DNA from: Lachnospiraceae bacterium
Lineage (GTDB): Bacteria; Bacillota; Clostridia; Lachnospirales; Lachnospiraceae
DNA: 64,000 nucleotides
Assembly: GCA_017439665.1 (NCBI GenBank)
Contig: JAFSIS010000070.1
Coordinates: 62,001-126,000 of the forward strand
Direction of reading: 5' to 3'
Of the stretch, positions 38,960-49,553 are shown one piece after another. How positions within the stretch are numbered: the stretch's first letter is position 1; each line of letters begins with the position of its first letter. Both the position numbers and the translations under genes were made by a program. The notes beneath the pieces are model-generated. The model saw only the letters and a list, made by a program, of their open reading frames with translations, did no database searches and was not told the origin of the DNA.

Positions 38960-40966
38960 ATGCAAGATATACAAAAAAAGTTCAAACTTCACTCCGAATA
39001 CGCCCCCACCGGCGACCAGCCCCAGGCCATTGCGGAGCTGGTGGAAGGCTTCAAAAAAGGCAACCAGTTCCAGACTTTGCTGGGGGTTACAGGTTCCGGT
39101 AAGACCTTTACCATGGCTAATGTAATTGCGGCCTTAAATAAGCCGACTTTGGTGATTGCGCACAATAAAACTCTGGCGGGTCAGCTCTACAGTGAGTTTA
39201 AGGAATTTTTCCCGGAGAATGCAGTGGAGTATTTTGTATCCTACTACGATTACTATCAGCCGGAGGCCTATATACCTTCCTCGGATACCTATATTGCCAA
39301 AGACTCTGCCATTAATGAAGAGATCGACAAGCTGCGTCTTTCTGCCACGGCATCTTTGTCAGAGAGAAGAGATGTGGTGGTGGTTGCCAGTGTTTCCTGT
39401 ATCTATGGTATCGGTAGTCCGGAGGAATACCAGGGGATGATCGTTTCCCTGAGACCGGGCCAGATGAAGGACAGGGATCAGGTGCTTCGGGAATTGATCG
39501 ATATTCAGTATAGCCGTAATGATCTGGATGTAGGCCGTGGCTGCTTCAGGGTAAGAGGAGATGTTGTAGAGATCTACCCGGCAGAAGGCGGTGATTACCT
39601 TATCCGTGTGGAATTTTTCGGAGATGAGATCGACCGGATCACTCAGGTGGATCCTCTTACCGGAAAAATGCATGCTTCTCTTGAGCATGTAGCTATTTTC
39701 CCGGCTTCCCATTATGTCATTCCCCAGGAGAAGATCAACAAGGCCTGTATGGAGATCGAGAAGGAATGTCAGGAGCAGGTGCAGTTTTTTAAGGGAGAGG
39801 ACAAGCTGATTGAGGCCCAGCGGATTTCCGAACGGACCAATTTTGATGTGGAGATGCTGCGGGAAACAGGATTTTGCTCCGGAATCGAGAATTATTCCCG
39901 GCATATGAATGGCATGCAGCCGGGAGAGACACCCTATTGTCTGATGGATTTCTTTCAGGACGATTATCTGATCATTGTGGATGAGTCCCATATCACCATT
40001 CCTCAGGTGCGGGGAATGTATGCGGGAGACCGTTCCCGCAAAACCACCCTGGTGGAGTATGGCTTCCGTCTGCCGTCGGCTCTGGACAACCGTCCTCTGA
40101 ATTTTTCTGAATTTGAGGAAAAGATTGATCAGATGCTCTTTGTGTCTGCCACTCCCAACGAATACGAGGCAGAGCATGAGCTTTTAAGAACGGAGCAGAT
40201 CATCCGTCCCACGGGACTATTGGATCCGGAAATCGATGTGCGGCCAGTGGAAGGGCAGATCGATGACCTGATCTCGGAAGTAAATAAGGAAGTGGAAAAG
40301 CACAACAAGATTTTGATCACTACCCTGACCAAGCGGATGGCGGAGGATCTGACGGATTATATGAAGGAAGTGGGCATCCGGGTGAAGTATCTGCATTCCG
40401 ATATTGATACCCTGGAACGGGCTCAGATCATCCGGGATATGCGTCTGGATGTATTCGATGTGCTGGTGGGAATCAACCTGCTCAGAGAGGGTCTGGACAT
40501 TCCGGAGATTTCTCTGGTAGCCATTCTGGATGCGGACAAGGAAGGCTTCTTAAGATCCTCCACCTCTTTGATTCAGACCATAGGCCGTGCGGCCCGTAAT
40601 GCGGAAGGACGGGTGATCATGTATGCAGACAGTATCACCGATTCCATGAAGGTGGCTATCGGGGAAACCGAAAGGCGACGTAAGCTGCAGCAGGCCTATA
40701 ACGAGGAGCATGGGATTACCCCTCAGACCATTAAGAAGGCGGTTCGGGATCTGATCAGCATTTCCAGGGAAATTGCCCGGGAAGAGGTAAGCTTTGCCAA
40801 GGATCCTGAATCCATGAGCCGCAAGGAGCTGGAGAAGCTGATCGTAAAAATTGAAAAGCAGATGCGTAAGGCTGCCGCCGAGCTGGATTTTGAAAATGCA
40901 GCTGTACTCAGGGATAAAATGGCAGAGCTTCGCAAGAATCTGGATGAGATCAAAGGCAGAGAATAA
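38960..40966 (+). CDS. uvrB: Excinuclease ABC subunit B
   Basis: 668 residues. DNA damage recognition and loading helicase of nucleotide excision repair. Walker [16 protein letters not shown], the beta-hairpin region [34 protein letters not shown], helicase motif [10 protein letters not shown], and a C-terminal UVR motif ([20 protein letters not shown]). ATG 38960 is preferred over GTG 38951 as it follows AAAGGTG. uvrA follows after 21 bases; an SOS box lies upstream. Confidence 0.97.
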   Translation: MQDIQKKFKLHSEYAPTGDQPQAIAELVEGFKKGNQFQTLLGVTGSGKTFTMANVIAALNKPTLVIAHNKTLAGQLYSEFKEFFPENAVEYFVSYYDYYQPEAYIPSSDTYIAKDSAINEEIDKLRLSATASLSERRDVVVVASVSCIYGIGSPEEYQGMIVSLRPGQMKDRDQVLRELIDIQYSRNDLDVGRGCFRVRGDVVEIYPAEGGDYLIRVEFFGDEIDRITQVDPLTGKMHASLEHVAIFPASHYVIPQEKINKACMEIEKECQEQVQFFKGEDKLIEAQRISERTNFDVEMLRETGFCSGIENYSRHMNGMQPGETPYCLMDFFQDDYLIIVDESHITIPQVRGMYAGDRSRKTTLVEYGFRLPSALDNRPLNFSEFEEKIDQMLFVSATPNEYEAEHELLRTEQIIRPTGLLDPEIDVRPVEGQIDDLISEVNKEVEKHNKILITTLTKRMAEDLTDYMKEVGIRVKYLHSDIDTLERAQIIRDMRLDVFDVLVGINLLREGLDIPEISLVAILDADKEGFLRSSTSLIQTIGRAARNAEGRVIMYADSITDSMKVAIGETERRRKLQQAYNEEHGITPQTIKKAVRDLISISREIAREEVSFAKDPESMSRKELEKLIVKIEKQMRKAAAELDFENAAVLRDKMAELRKNLDEIKGRE

Positions 40967-40987
40967 ATAAGAAGAAAAACAGACCGG

Positions 40988-43873
40988 ATGGTCAGAAATG
41001 AGAATAAAGATATGACAGAAGCAAAGAAGATGCTGCCCCGGAAAGAGGTCATCAGGATCCGGGGAGCCAATGAACATAACTTAAAGAATCTGGATGTGGA
41101 TATTCCCAGAAATGAATTTGTAGTTCTGACAGGACTGTCAGGTTCGGGGAAATCCTCTCTGGCCTTTGACACCATCTATGCAGAAGGACAAAGAAGATAT
41201 ATGGAATCTGTTTCCTCCTATGCAAGGCAGTTTTTAGGACAGATGGAAAAACCCAATGTGGAGAAGATCGAAGGCCTTTCCCCGGCCATTTCCATCGACC
41301 AGAAATCCACTAACCGTAATCCCCGTTCCACGGTGGGGACGGTAACGGAGATCTATGATTATTTCCGTTTACTATATGCCAGAATCGGAACTCCTCACTG
41401 CCCGGAATGCGGGAAGGAGATTTCCAAACAGACGGTGGATCAGATGGTAGACCATATTATGGACCTGCCGGAGGGAACGAAGATCCAGCTGCTGGCTCCC
41501 GCGGTAAGAGGCCGTAAGGGTGAGCATGTAAAGGTGCTGGAAAAGGCCAAAAAGAGTGGCTATGTCCGGGTGAGAATAGATGGAAATCTGTATCAGCTGG
41601 AGGAAGAGATCAAGCTGGATAAGAATATCAAGCATAATATTGAAATCGTGGTGGACCGTCTGGTGGTCAAGCCGGGAATCCAGCGGAGGCTGACGGATTC
41701 CATTGAGAATGTACTGCACCTGGCAGAGGGACTTTTGATGGTGGATATTATCGACGGAGAAACTCTGACCTTCAGCCAGAGCTTTTCCTGTCCGGATTGC
41801 GGGATCAGCGTGGATGAGATCGAGCCCAGAAGCTTTTCCTTTAATAATCCCTTCGGTGCCTGTCCGGGCTGTTTCGGTCTGGGCTATAAGATGGAATTTG
41901 ACCTGGATCTGATGATCCCGGACAAGTCCATGAGTATCAATGAGGGAGCCATTGCGGTGATCGGCTGGCAGTCCTGTAACGATGGCAAAAGCTTTTCCAA
42001 CGCCATCCTGCGGGCCCTTTGTGAAGAATATGGTTTTGACCTGGATACTCCCTTTGAGCAGTATCCCAAAAAGGTTCAGGAGATCCTGATCAACGGAACG
42101 GGCGGAAAAGAGGTCAAGGTCTATTACAAAGGGCAGCGTGGAGAAGGGATCTATCCGGTGGCTTTTGAGGGGCTGGTTAAGAATGTGGAACGAAGATACC
42201 GGGAGACCTATTCGGAAAGCTCCAAGGCAGAGTTTGAAACCTTCATGCGGATCACTCCCTGTAAGGAGTGTAAGGGAATGCGTCTGAAAAAGGAATCTCT
42301 TGCGGTAACCGTCTGCGATAAGAATATTTATGAAATTACGAATCTTTCCATTGGCAGCCTGCAGGAATTTTTAAATGGAATGGAGCTGACAGCCACCCAG
42401 CAGATCATCGGAAAGCAGGTATTGAAGGAAATCCGGGCCAGGGTGGGCTTTCTGATGGATGTGGGACTGGACTATCTGACCCTGTCCCGTGCCACCGGTA
42501 CCCTTTCCGGCGGAGAGGCTCAACGAATCCGCCTGGCTACCCAGATCGGCTCCGGTCTGGTAGGAGTCTGCTACATTCTGGATGAACCCAGTATCGGTCT
42601 CCATCAGCGGGATAATGATAAGCTGCTGGCAACCCTAAAAAATCTCCGTGATATGGGGAATACCCTGATCGTGGTGGAGCACGATGAGGATACCATGTTT
42701 GCGGCAGATCATATCGTAGATATCGGTCCGGGAGCAGGAAGTCACGGAGGACAGGTAATCGCTCAGGGAACGGCAGAAGAGATCATGGCAGTGGAAGAAT
42801 CCGTTACAGGCCAGTATCTCAGCGGAAAACGGAGGATTCCTGTTCCTGAAAAGAGAAGAGAGCCCCAGGGCTGGCTGAAGGTACGGGCAGCAGAGGAGAA
42901 CAACCTGAAAAAAGCGGATGTAGATATTCCCATAGGTGTATTTACCTGTGTCACCGGTGTTTCCGGTTCGGGTAAGAGTTCTCTGGTAAATGAGATTCTG
43001 TATAAGTCTCTGGCAAGGAAATTAAACCGGGCCAGAACCATTGCCGGAAAGCATGCCGGGATTGATGGGGTGGAGCAGCTGGATAAGGTGATCGATATTG
43101 ATCAGTCTCCTATCGGAAGGACTCCTCGTTCCAATCCGGCTACCTATACCGGAGTGTTTGATATGATCAGGGATCTTTTTGCGGCCACACCGGATGCAAA
43201 GGCCAAGGGCTATAAAAAGGGACGCTTCAGCTTTAATGTAAAGGGTGGCCGATGTGAAGCCTGCAGTGGTGACGGTATCATCAAAATCGAGATGCATTTT
43301 CTTCCCGATGTTTATGTTCCCTGCGAGGTTTGTCAGGGTAAACGCTATAACCGGGAGACTCTGGAAGTAAAATATAAGGGAAAAAGTATCTACGATGTAC
43401 TGGATATGACGGTAGAGGAGGCCCTGCCCTTCTTCGATGCAGTACCCAGCATCCGCAGAAAGATCGAAACTCTTTATGATGTGGGTCTGTCCTATGTGAA
43501 GCTGGGACAGCCTTCTACAACCCTGTCGGGAGGAGAGGCCCAGAGAATCAAGCTGGCTACGGAGCTGAGCCGAAGAAGTACGGGACACACCATTTATATT
43601 TTGGATGAGCCTACTACGGGACTGCATTTTGCCGATGTGCACAAGCTGATAGATATTATTCACCGTCTGGCAGAGGGTGGAAATACGGTGGTGGTCATCG
43701 AGCATAATCTGGATGTGATCAAAACGGCTGATTATATTGTGGATATGGGACCGGAAGGCGGCGACCGGGGAGGATGTGTAGTAGCTGCCGGCACACCGGA
43801 AGAAGTGGCCCGGGTGGAAGGTTCCTATACGGGAAAATATATACGGCGGATTCTGGAAAAAGAAAACAAGTAA
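40988..43873 (+). CDS. uvrA: Excinuclease ABC subunit A
   Basis: 961 residues with two ABC modules. First Walker [17 protein letters not shown], zinc motif CPECG (and CPDCG, CPGCFG), first signature [20 protein letters not shown]; second Walker [24 protein letters not shown] and CEVCQGKRY zinc motif, and [17 protein letters not shown]. Recognises DNA damage with UvrB. The start is uncertain: ATG 40988 has only a weak site; ATG 41012 would also include the conserved [12 protein letters not shown] part. Confidence 0.97.
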   Translation: MVRNENKDMTEAKKMLPRKEVIRIRGANEHNLKNLDVDIPRNEFVVLTGLSGSGKSSLAFDTIYAEGQRRYMESVSSYARQFLGQMEKPNVEKIEGLSPAISIDQKSTNRNPRSTVGTVTEIYDYFRLLYARIGTPHCPECGKEISKQTVDQMVDHIMDLPEGTKIQLLAPAVRGRKGEHVKVLEKAKKSGYVRVRIDGNLYQLEEEIKLDKNIKHNIEIVVDRLVVKPGIQRRLTDSIENVLHLAEGLLMVDIIDGETLTFSQSFSCPDCGISVDEIEPRSFSFNNPFGACPGCFGLGYKMEFDLDLMIPDKSMSINEGAIAVIGWQSCNDGKSFSNAILRALCEEYGFDLDTPFEQYPKKVQEILINGTGGKEVKVYYKGQRGEGIYPVAFEGLVKNVERRYRETYSESSKAEFETFMRITPCKECKGMRLKKESLAVTVCDKNIYEITNLSIGSLQEFLNGMELTATQQIIGKQVLKEIRARVGFLMDVGLDYLTLSRATGTLSGGEAQRIRLATQIGSGLVGVCYILDEPSIGLHQRDNDKLLATLKNLRDMGNTLIVVEHDEDTMFAADHIVDIGPGAGSHGGQVIAQGTAEEIMAVEESVTGQYLSGKRRIPVPEKRREPQGWLKVRAAEENNLKKADVDIPIGVFTCVTGVSGSGKSSLVNEILYKSLARKLNRARTIAGKHAGIDGVEQLDKVIDIDQSPIGRTPRSNPATYTGVFDMIRDLFAATPDAKAKGYKKGRFSFNVKGGRCEACSGDGIIKIEMHFLPDVYVPCEVCQGKRYNRETLEVKYKGKSIYDVLDMTVEEALPFFDAVPSIRRKIETLYDVGLSYVKLGQPSTTLSGGEAQRIKLATELSRRSTGHTIYILDEPTTGLHFADVHKLIDIIHRLAEGGNTVVVIEHNLDVIKTADYIVDMGPEGGDRGGCVVAAGTPEEVARVEGSYTGKYIRRILEKENK

Positions 43874-43971
43874 CTGTGAAGAAAAAAAGTAATGGCTGTG
43901 GCATTGAACAGCCCTGAAAAACCCCTAAAGTATTCCCCAAGATGGCCGATATAATACAAAGATGGAACGTT

Positions 43972-44027
43972 AAAAAAGCACGGAGGCTGAAAATGGGAAG
44001 ACCATTTTGCTTTTGGTGCTTTTTTTG
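43972..44027 (+). terminator. Terminator after uvrA
   Basis: AAAAAAGCAC (43972-43981) pairs with GTGC and a run of eight T at 44016-44027, with an inner stem AAAATGG (43990-43996) and CCATTTT (44002-44008). A TATAAT lies at about 43950, so a small transcript ending here is also possible. Confidence 0.75.
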
Positions 44028-44047
44028 GCAAACTTTTGGCAAACCTC

Positions 44048-44076
44048 TTTCAAAATGCATTTGTTTACGTTATAAT
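44048..44076 (+). promoter_or_regulatory. Candidate mbl promoter
   Basis: TATAAT at 44071-44076 with TTTCAA 17 bases upstream; a second TATAAT lies at 44125-44130 with a poor -35. Either could serve mbl. Confidence 0.35.
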
Positions 44077-44161
44077 CATGTGTGTTAATATTTTTTTGGA
44101 CGAGTACATCAACGAATGATTAGATATAATAAGTAGAAAAGTGTGGAAAGGGGAAGGAAGA

Positions 44162-45157
44162 ATGCAATATACCGACATCGGAATTGATCTGGGAACTGCC
44201 AGTATTTTAGTATATATCAGAGGGAAGGGAGTAGTCCTTAAGGAGCCTTCCGTTGTAGCTTTTGACCGTGACACCAACAAGATCAAGGCTATCGGTGAGG
44301 ATGCCCGTCTGATGCTGGGAAGAACGCCGGGAAATATCGTGGCCGTAAGACCTTTACGGCAGGGAGTAATTTCTGACTACACCGTAACCGAGAAAATGAT
44401 GAAATACTTTATCCAGAAGGCCATCGGAAGACGAACCCTTCGTAAGCCCCGTATTGCGGTATGTGTACCCAGCGGAGTAACGGAAGTAGAGAAGAAGGCG
44501 GTAGAGGATGCTACCTATCAGGCAGGAGCAAGAGACGTTTCCATTATTGAAGAGCCCATTGCAGCTGCCATCGGTGCCGGAATCGACATTTCCAAGCCCT
44601 GTGGCAATATGATCGTGGATATCGGAGGAGGTACCTCTGATATTGCCGTAATCTCCCTGGGAGGAACGGTTGTCAGTGCCTCCATTAAGGTGGCGGGAGA
44701 TGACTTTGATGAAGCCATTGTCCGTTATATGCGTAAAAAACATAATCTGCTCATCGGTGAACGTACAGCAGAGGATATCAAGATTAAGATTGGTTCCGCC
44801 TTTAAACGGAGTGAACCTGACTTTTTAGATGTAAGGGGCCGTAATCTGGTGACCGGTCTTCCCAGAACGGTTCGCGTTTCTTCTGAGGAAACGGAAGAGG
44901 CACTTAAGGATATCACCGCACAGATTGTAGAGGCTATCCACACTGTATTGGAGAAGACTCCTCCGGAGCTGGCAGCAGATATTGCAGACAGAGGGATCGT
45001 ATTGACCGGGGGCGGAAGCCTCTTAAGAGGTCTGGAGGATCTGATCTGTTCCAAGACCGGAATCAATACCATGACCGCAGAGGAGCCTATGACCGCTGTA
45101 GCCATCGGTACAGGAAAATACGTAGAATTTCTGGCAGGCTACAGAGACGAAGCCTAA
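44162..45157 (+). CDS. mbl: MreB/Mbl family rod-shape protein
   Basis: 331 residues, bacterial actin. GIDLGTASILVYIRGKG (phosphate 1), the conserved GRTPGNIVAVRPLRQGVISD, IVDIGGGTSDIAVISLGG (phosphate 2) and VLTGGGSLLRGLEDLI (adenosine motif). The name mbl is preferred because flhO and flhP-like genes follow, as in Bacillus. ATG 44162 has AGGGGAAGGAAG upstream. Confidence 0.93.
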   Translation: MQYTDIGIDLGTASILVYIRGKGVVLKEPSVVAFDRDTNKIKAIGEDARLMLGRTPGNIVAVRPLRQGVISDYTVTEKMMKYFIQKAIGRRTLRKPRIAVCVPSGVTEVEKKAVEDATYQAGARDVSIIEEPIAAAIGAGIDISKPCGNMIVDIGGGTSDIAVISLGGTVVSASIKVAGDDFDEAIVRYMRKKHNLLIGERTAEDIKIKIGSAFKRSEPDFLDVRGRNLVTGLPRTVRVSSEETEEALKDITAQIVEAIHTVLEKTPPELAADIADRGIVLTGGGSLLRGLEDLICSKTGINTMTAEEPMTAVAIGTGKYVEFLAGYRDEA

Positions 45158-45232
45158 TGTACTGACACATTGAGCTTTAAGGTGTCAGCACACCAGACAG
45201 GAGAAATACAAAGGATAAACAGGAGGTAATCC

Positions 45233-46009
45233 ATGGTAAAGGGACTATATACGGCATATACCGGATTGATCAATGAACAGAACAGGATGGACGTGCTGAC
45301 CAACAATCTGGCAAACGCCAATACCGTAGGTTTTAAAAAGGAAGGTGCTACCAGCCAGGCCTTTGATGATGTTCTTGCCTACAAGATCAAGGATACAACG
45401 GATCCCCGTTCGGCCAGACCGCTGGGAGGGATCAGTATGGGAGTGAAGATTGGAGAAACCTACACCGATTTCAGCCAGGGTTCCATGAGAGGTACGGAAA
45501 ATACCTTTGATCTGGCCATATCCGGAACAGGGTTTTTTGGGGTAGAGTTTACCAATAAAAGCGGGGAGACTTCTACAAAATATACCAGAGACGGAAGCTT
45601 TATTTTAAATAAGGACGGTTATCTGGTAACCAAGGACGGCGATTATGTATTGGGAAGCAATAATAACCGTATCCGATTGGATCCCAATCAGACGGCCATG
45701 GTCGATCAGGCAGGAAGAATCTGGCAGAACAATGCTGTAGTGGCTACCGTAGGAATTACGGATTTTGAGGACTATAACTATCTGGAACACTATGGTGAGA
45801 ACTATTATCAGCCGGTGGAAGGAGCAACCCAGAAGGCCGGTGACTACAAAATCATGTCCGGTTATCTGGAAATGGCCAATATGTCCGTGGTAACGGAAAT
45901 GGTAAATATGATCTCTGTATCCAGAGCTTATGAAACGAATCAGAAGATGGTACAGACCTTTGACAGTACATTGGAAATTGCAGCTAACCAGTTGGGTAAG
46001 GTGCAGTAG
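45233..46009 (+). CDS. flhO: Flagellar hook-basal body rod protein FlhO-like (FlgF/FlgG family)
   Basis: 258 residues. Starts MVKGLYTAYTGLINEQNRMD with NNLANANTVGFKKEG, the N-terminal rod motif, and ends in MVNMISVSRAYETNQKMVQT, the C-terminal motif. First of two rod proteins after mbl. A CTGACAC/GTGTCAG hairpin (about 45160-45187) lies in its leader and the site is AGGAGG. Confidence 0.88.
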   Translation: MVKGLYTAYTGLINEQNRMDVLTNNLANANTVGFKKEGATSQAFDDVLAYKIKDTTDPRSARPLGGISMGVKIGETYTDFSQGSMRGTENTFDLAISGTGFFGVEFTNKSGETSTKYTRDGSFILNKDGYLVTKDGDYVLGSNNNRIRLDPNQTAMVDQAGRIWQNNAVVATVGITDFEDYNYLEHYGENYYQPVEGATQKAGDYKIMSGYLEMANMSVVTEMVNMISVSRAYETNQKMVQTFDSTLEIAANQLGKVQ

Positions 46010-46033
46010 AATACACAGGAGGTAAGATAAGTT

Positions 46034-46852
46034 ATGGTTAGATCCTTATGGACAGCTGCTACGGGTATGATCTCCCAGCAGACGAATGTAGATACGATCG
46101 CAAATAATCTGGCAAATGTAAATACAACAGGTTATAAATCTGAGGTGGCAGAGTTTAAATCCCTGCTTTACCAGACCATGCAGACCAAGACAACCACTGC
46201 TAATGGTGAAAATAAGCCGGTCAGTGCACAGGTAGGTCTGGGTGTACGCAATTCAGCCATTACTTCCGTATTTAAACAGGGAAGTATGCTGGCTTCCGAA
46301 AGTGATACCGCTTTTGCTATCCAGGGTGACGGATTTTTTGCTGTAAGAGGTGAGGACGGACAGACCTACTATACCAGAAACGGCAACTTCCTCTTTACTA
46401 CAGCTGCAAATAATCAGATGATGCTGGCTAATTCAGACGGACTTCCTGTTTTGAGCAGTGCCGGAAATCCCATTATTTTACCGACTACCTATATGACCAG
46501 CCGTCTGGGAATCAATGCTCAGGGTGAGCTGACCTATCCGGATGCAAATAACAATCCGCAGACTATCGGTGTGGCCATCGGTCTGTTCCAGTTTACCAAT
46601 CCTTCAGGACTGGAGAAGGTGGACAGTACTATGTATGCAGTATCTCCGGCCAGTGGAGCAGCAATCAACGAAGCAACCAATAATAATGTAGAAAAAAGTA
46701 AGGTTCTTCAGGGATATCTGGAAGGCTCCAGTGTTCAGGTGGCAGATGAAATGGTAAATCTGATCGTGGCGCAGAGAGCATACGAGATGAATTCCAAGGC
46801 CATTACCACTACCGACGAAATGCTGCAGCAGGCAAATCAGCTGAAGCGTTAG
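46034..46852 (+). CDS. flhP: Flagellar basal body rod protein FlhP-like (FlgG family)
   Basis: 272 residues. MVRSLWTAATGMISQQTNVD, then NNLANVNTTGYKSEVAEFKS and the end MVNLIVAQRAYEMNSKAITT, all typical of FlgG. Ribosome binding site AGGAGG. Distal rod component; a rod-binding protein follows. Confidence 0.9.
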   Translation: MVRSLWTAATGMISQQTNVDTIANNLANVNTTGYKSEVAEFKSLLYQTMQTKTTTANGENKPVSAQVGLGVRNSAITSVFKQGSMLASESDTAFAIQGDGFFAVRGEDGQTYYTRNGNFLFTTAANNQMMLANSDGLPVLSSAGNPIILPTTYMTSRLGINAQGELTYPDANNNPQTIGVAIGLFQFTNPSGLEKVDSTMYAVSPASGAAINEATNNNVEKSKVLQGYLEGSSVQVADEMVNLIVAQRAYEMNSKAITTTDEMLQQANQLKR

Positions 46853-46880
46853 TAAATAGCAGGAAAGGCGGGAAAAGATA

Positions 46881-47231
46881 ATGGATATTTCAGGATTAAC
46901 CAGTGGATATAGTGATTATTTAACCCAGCAGATAGATAACGTACAGACGGCCAAGATCCAGAGCACCGTGTCCAAGGATTATACTCAGGCAACAGATGAC
47001 GAATTAATGGATGTCTGTAAGCAGTTTGAGGCATATTTTCTGGAGCAGGTATTCAAGCAGATGGAGAAGACGGTCCTCAAGGATGAAGAATCCTCCGGCT
47101 CCAGTACAGTGCTGGTAGATTATTTTAAGGATTCTGCCATCGCAGAGCTGGCAACCCAGTCTACAGAAAACCAGGGGTTGGGAATTGCGCAGATGCTGTA
47201 TGAGCAGATGAAAAGAAATTACAATCTGTAA
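46881..47231 (+). CDS. Rod-binding protein (FlgJ N-terminal domain)
   Basis: 116 residues. CKQFEAYFLEQVFKQMEKTV and DYFKDSAIAELATQ, then GLGIAQMLYEQMKRN form the FlgJ rod-binding domain, with no muramidase domain, as is common in Firmicutes. Caps or assists rod assembly. A terminator follows. Confidence 0.87.
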   Translation: MDISGLTSGYSDYLTQQIDNVQTAKIQSTVSKDYTQATDDELMDVCKQFEAYFLEQVFKQMEKTVLKDEESSGSSTVLVDYFKDSAIAELATQSTENQGLGIAQMLYEQMKRNYNL

Positions 47232-47239
47232 GAATGACC

Positions 47240-47270
47240 GGCCACTCCGCATTCAGGAGTGGCCTTTTTT
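47240..47270 (+). terminator. Terminator after the flagellar genes
   Basis: GGCCACTCC, loop of 7, GGAGTGGCC and six T. Confidence 0.92.
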
Positions 47271-47303
47271 ACATTCTAATTATGAATCTAAAGGATAGGC
47301 AGA

Positions 47304-49553
47304 ATGGAAATTAAAGGCTATGTGGATCATGTCATTTACCGGAAACCGGAGAACGGCTATACCGTATTTGTGCTGAGTACAAAGGAAGAAGATATTACCT
47401 GTGTAGGTTATCTGCAGCAGATCGATCAGGGAGAAAATCTGCAGATTCAGGGAGAGGTAGTGGAACATCCTCTGTATGGCAGTCAGATCAAAATAAGTAC
47501 TTATCAGGTGGTACTGCCGGACGACCTGCAGAGTATGGAACGTTATCTGGGAAGTGGAGCGATCAAGGGAGTGGGTCCTGCTTTGGCTAAACGGATCATC
47601 AAACAGTTTGGTGAGGACAGCTTTCGGATCATTGAAGAAGAACCGGAGAGGCTGACGGAAGTAAAGGGAATCAGCGAAAGAATTGCCAGAGAGATCAGTG
47701 CACAGATGGAAGAGAAAAAGGATATGCGACAGGCTATGCTTTTTTTACAGCAGTATGGTATTTCTCACGCACTGGCAGTGAAGATTTACGAAACCTATGG
47801 GGCAAAAACCTTCGAAACCATTCGGGAAAATCCCTATCGTCTGGCTGAGGATATTTATGGGGTCGGTTTTAAGATGGCGGATGAGATTGCGGCAAAAATG
47901 GGAATCCGGACGGATTCCGACTTTCGTATCCGAAGCGGGATTCTCTACACCCTTTTACTGGCCACCTATGAAGGTCATGTCTACCTTCCCAGAGATATTC
48001 TGTTGAGAAATACCGGTATCATGCTGCAGCTGCCTTCAGAAGTGGTAGAGATCCAGCTTTCCAATCTTGCTATGGAAAAGAAAGTAGTGATAAAAACAGA
48101 CGGTGAAAATATATATATTTATGCGTCAGTTTATTATTATGCTGAGCTGAGCTGTGCCAGAATGCTGTCGGATATTGACTCTGCTCTGACGGTTTTTACC
48201 CATGAGGAAGAAAGAGAACTGGAAGAGGAGTTCGATCGGTCTTTACTGAAAAAGGTCGGAGGGCTGGAAAAAAAGCTGGATATCCATCTGGATCAGCTTC
48301 AGAAGAAGGCGGTACTGGAGGCTGCCAGGCATGGAGTATTTATCCTGACCGGAGGACCGGGAACAGGAAAGACCACTACCATCAATATGCTGATCGCTTA
48401 TTTTGAGAGCGAAGGTATGGATATTTTTCTGGCGGCGCCTACGGGGAGGGCCGCCAAGAGAATGACCGAGGCCACGGGCTTTGAGGCCCGTACCATCCAT
48501 CGTCTTCTGGAGCTTAATGGGGCTCTGGAGGATGGGAAAAAAGCCGGTTTTTCCCGAAAGGAAGATAATCCTCTGGAGGCAGATGTGGTCATTATTGATG
48601 AAATGTCCATGGTAGATATCCATCTGTTCCAGGCATTGCTTAAGGCGGTAGCTCCGGGAACACGACTGATTCTGGTAGGGGATGTGAACCAGCTGCCCTC
48701 TGTAGGGCCCGGACAGGTATTGCAGGATCTGATCGCCAGCAGAATCTATTCCGTTATCCGTCTGGAGAAGATTTTCCGTCAGGCACAGGACAGTGATATT
48801 GTGGTGAATGCCCACAAGATCCATCAGGGGCAGGAGCTGAAGCTGGATAACAAGAGCAGAGATTTTTTCTTTCTGGAAAGAAAGGATGTCAACGTAATTT
48901 ATAAGCATATGATCCAGCTGATCCGGGAGAAGCTGCCGGGCTACTGTAAGGTGGATCCTTTAGAGATACAGGTACTTACTCCCATGCGAAAGGGAAACCT
49001 GGGTGTAGAAAGCCTGAACAGGATCCTGCAGCAATATCTGAATCCGGAAGGGGATGGAAAAGAGGAATATCTGTATGGGGATACGGTTTTTCGGACCGGC
49101 GACAAGGTGATGCAGATAAAAAACAACTACCAGCTGGAATGGGAAATTGTCAGCAAGTACAATATTCCCATTGATAAGGGAGTGGGAGTGTTCAATGGTG
49201 ATACAGGGATCATCAGGGAGATTTCCCAGCATAGCCAGACACTGGTGGTGGAATTTGATGATTTCCGCAGAGTGACCTATCCCTTCAGCGGACTGGAGGA
49301 GCTGGAACTGGCCTATGCTATTACCATTCATAAGGCCCAGGGAAGTGAGTATCCGGCAGTGATCATGCCGCTGTTAAAGGGGCCCAGACAGCTGCTGAAC
49401 CGAAACCTCCTTTATACAGGGGTGACCAGGGCCAAAAGCTGCCTTACCATCCTGGGAAGCAGGGAAACCATGGAAGAGATGGTGGCTAACAGTAATGAAA
49501 ATAAACGCTATACGGGATTGGCTTTACGAATAAGAGAAGTAGAAGGATGTTAG
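47304..49553 (+). CDS. recD2: ATP-dependent DNA helicase RecD2
   Basis: 749 residues. N-terminal oligonucleotide-binding region (MEIKGYVDHVIYRKPENGYT), helix-hairpin-helix (LGSGAIKGVGPALAKRIIKQ), Walker A LTGGPGTGKTTTINML, Walker B ADVVIIDEMSMVD, and late motifs LVGDVNQLPSVGPG and LAYAITIHKAQGSEYPAV. The long N terminus defines RecD2 rather than RecD. Probable role in replication fork and repair. comFC follows at once. Confidence 0.95.
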   Translation: MEIKGYVDHVIYRKPENGYTVFVLSTKEEDITCVGYLQQIDQGENLQIQGEVVEHPLYGSQIKISTYQVVLPDDLQSMERYLGSGAIKGVGPALAKRIIKQFGEDSFRIIEEEPERLTEVKGISERIAREISAQMEEKKDMRQAMLFLQQYGISHALAVKIYETYGAKTFETIRENPYRLAEDIYGVGFKMADEIAAKMGIRTDSDFRIRSGILYTLLLATYEGHVYLPRDILLRNTGIMLQLPSEVVEIQLSNLAMEKKVVIKTDGENIYIYASVYYYAELSCARMLSDIDSALTVFTHEEERELEEEFDRSLLKKVGGLEKKLDIHLDQLQKKAVLEAARHGVFILTGGPGTGKTTTINMLIAYFESEGMDIFLAAPTGRAAKRMTEATGFEARTIHRLLELNGALEDGKKAGFSRKEDNPLEADVVIIDEMSMVDIHLFQALLKAVAPGTRLILVGDVNQLPSVGPGQVLQDLIASRIYSVIRLEKIFRQAQDSDIVVNAHKIHQGQELKLDNKSRDFFFLERKDVNVIYKHMIQLIREKLPGYCKVDPLEIQVLTPMRKGNLGVESLNRILQQYLNPEGDGKEEYLYGDTVFRTGDKVMQIKNNYQLEWEIVSKYNIPIDKGVGVFNGDTGIIREISQHSQTLVVEFDDFRRVTYPFSGLEELELAYAITIHKAQGSEYPAVIMPLLKGPRQLLNRNLLYTGVTRAKSCLTILGSRETMEEMVANSNENKRYTGLALRIREVEGC

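Larger units (their letters stand above)
38761..38960 (+). repeat. Unit repeat R2, copy 2 (uvrB leader)
   Basis: Same order as copy 1: toxin tail, terminator, SOS box, promoter and AAAGGTGATTTTT, here leading into the uvrB ATG at 38960. Confidence 0.8.

Noticed and set aside
39359..40177. 272-codon minus-strand frame inside uvrB
   Set aside because: Antisense shadow of a highly conserved gene.
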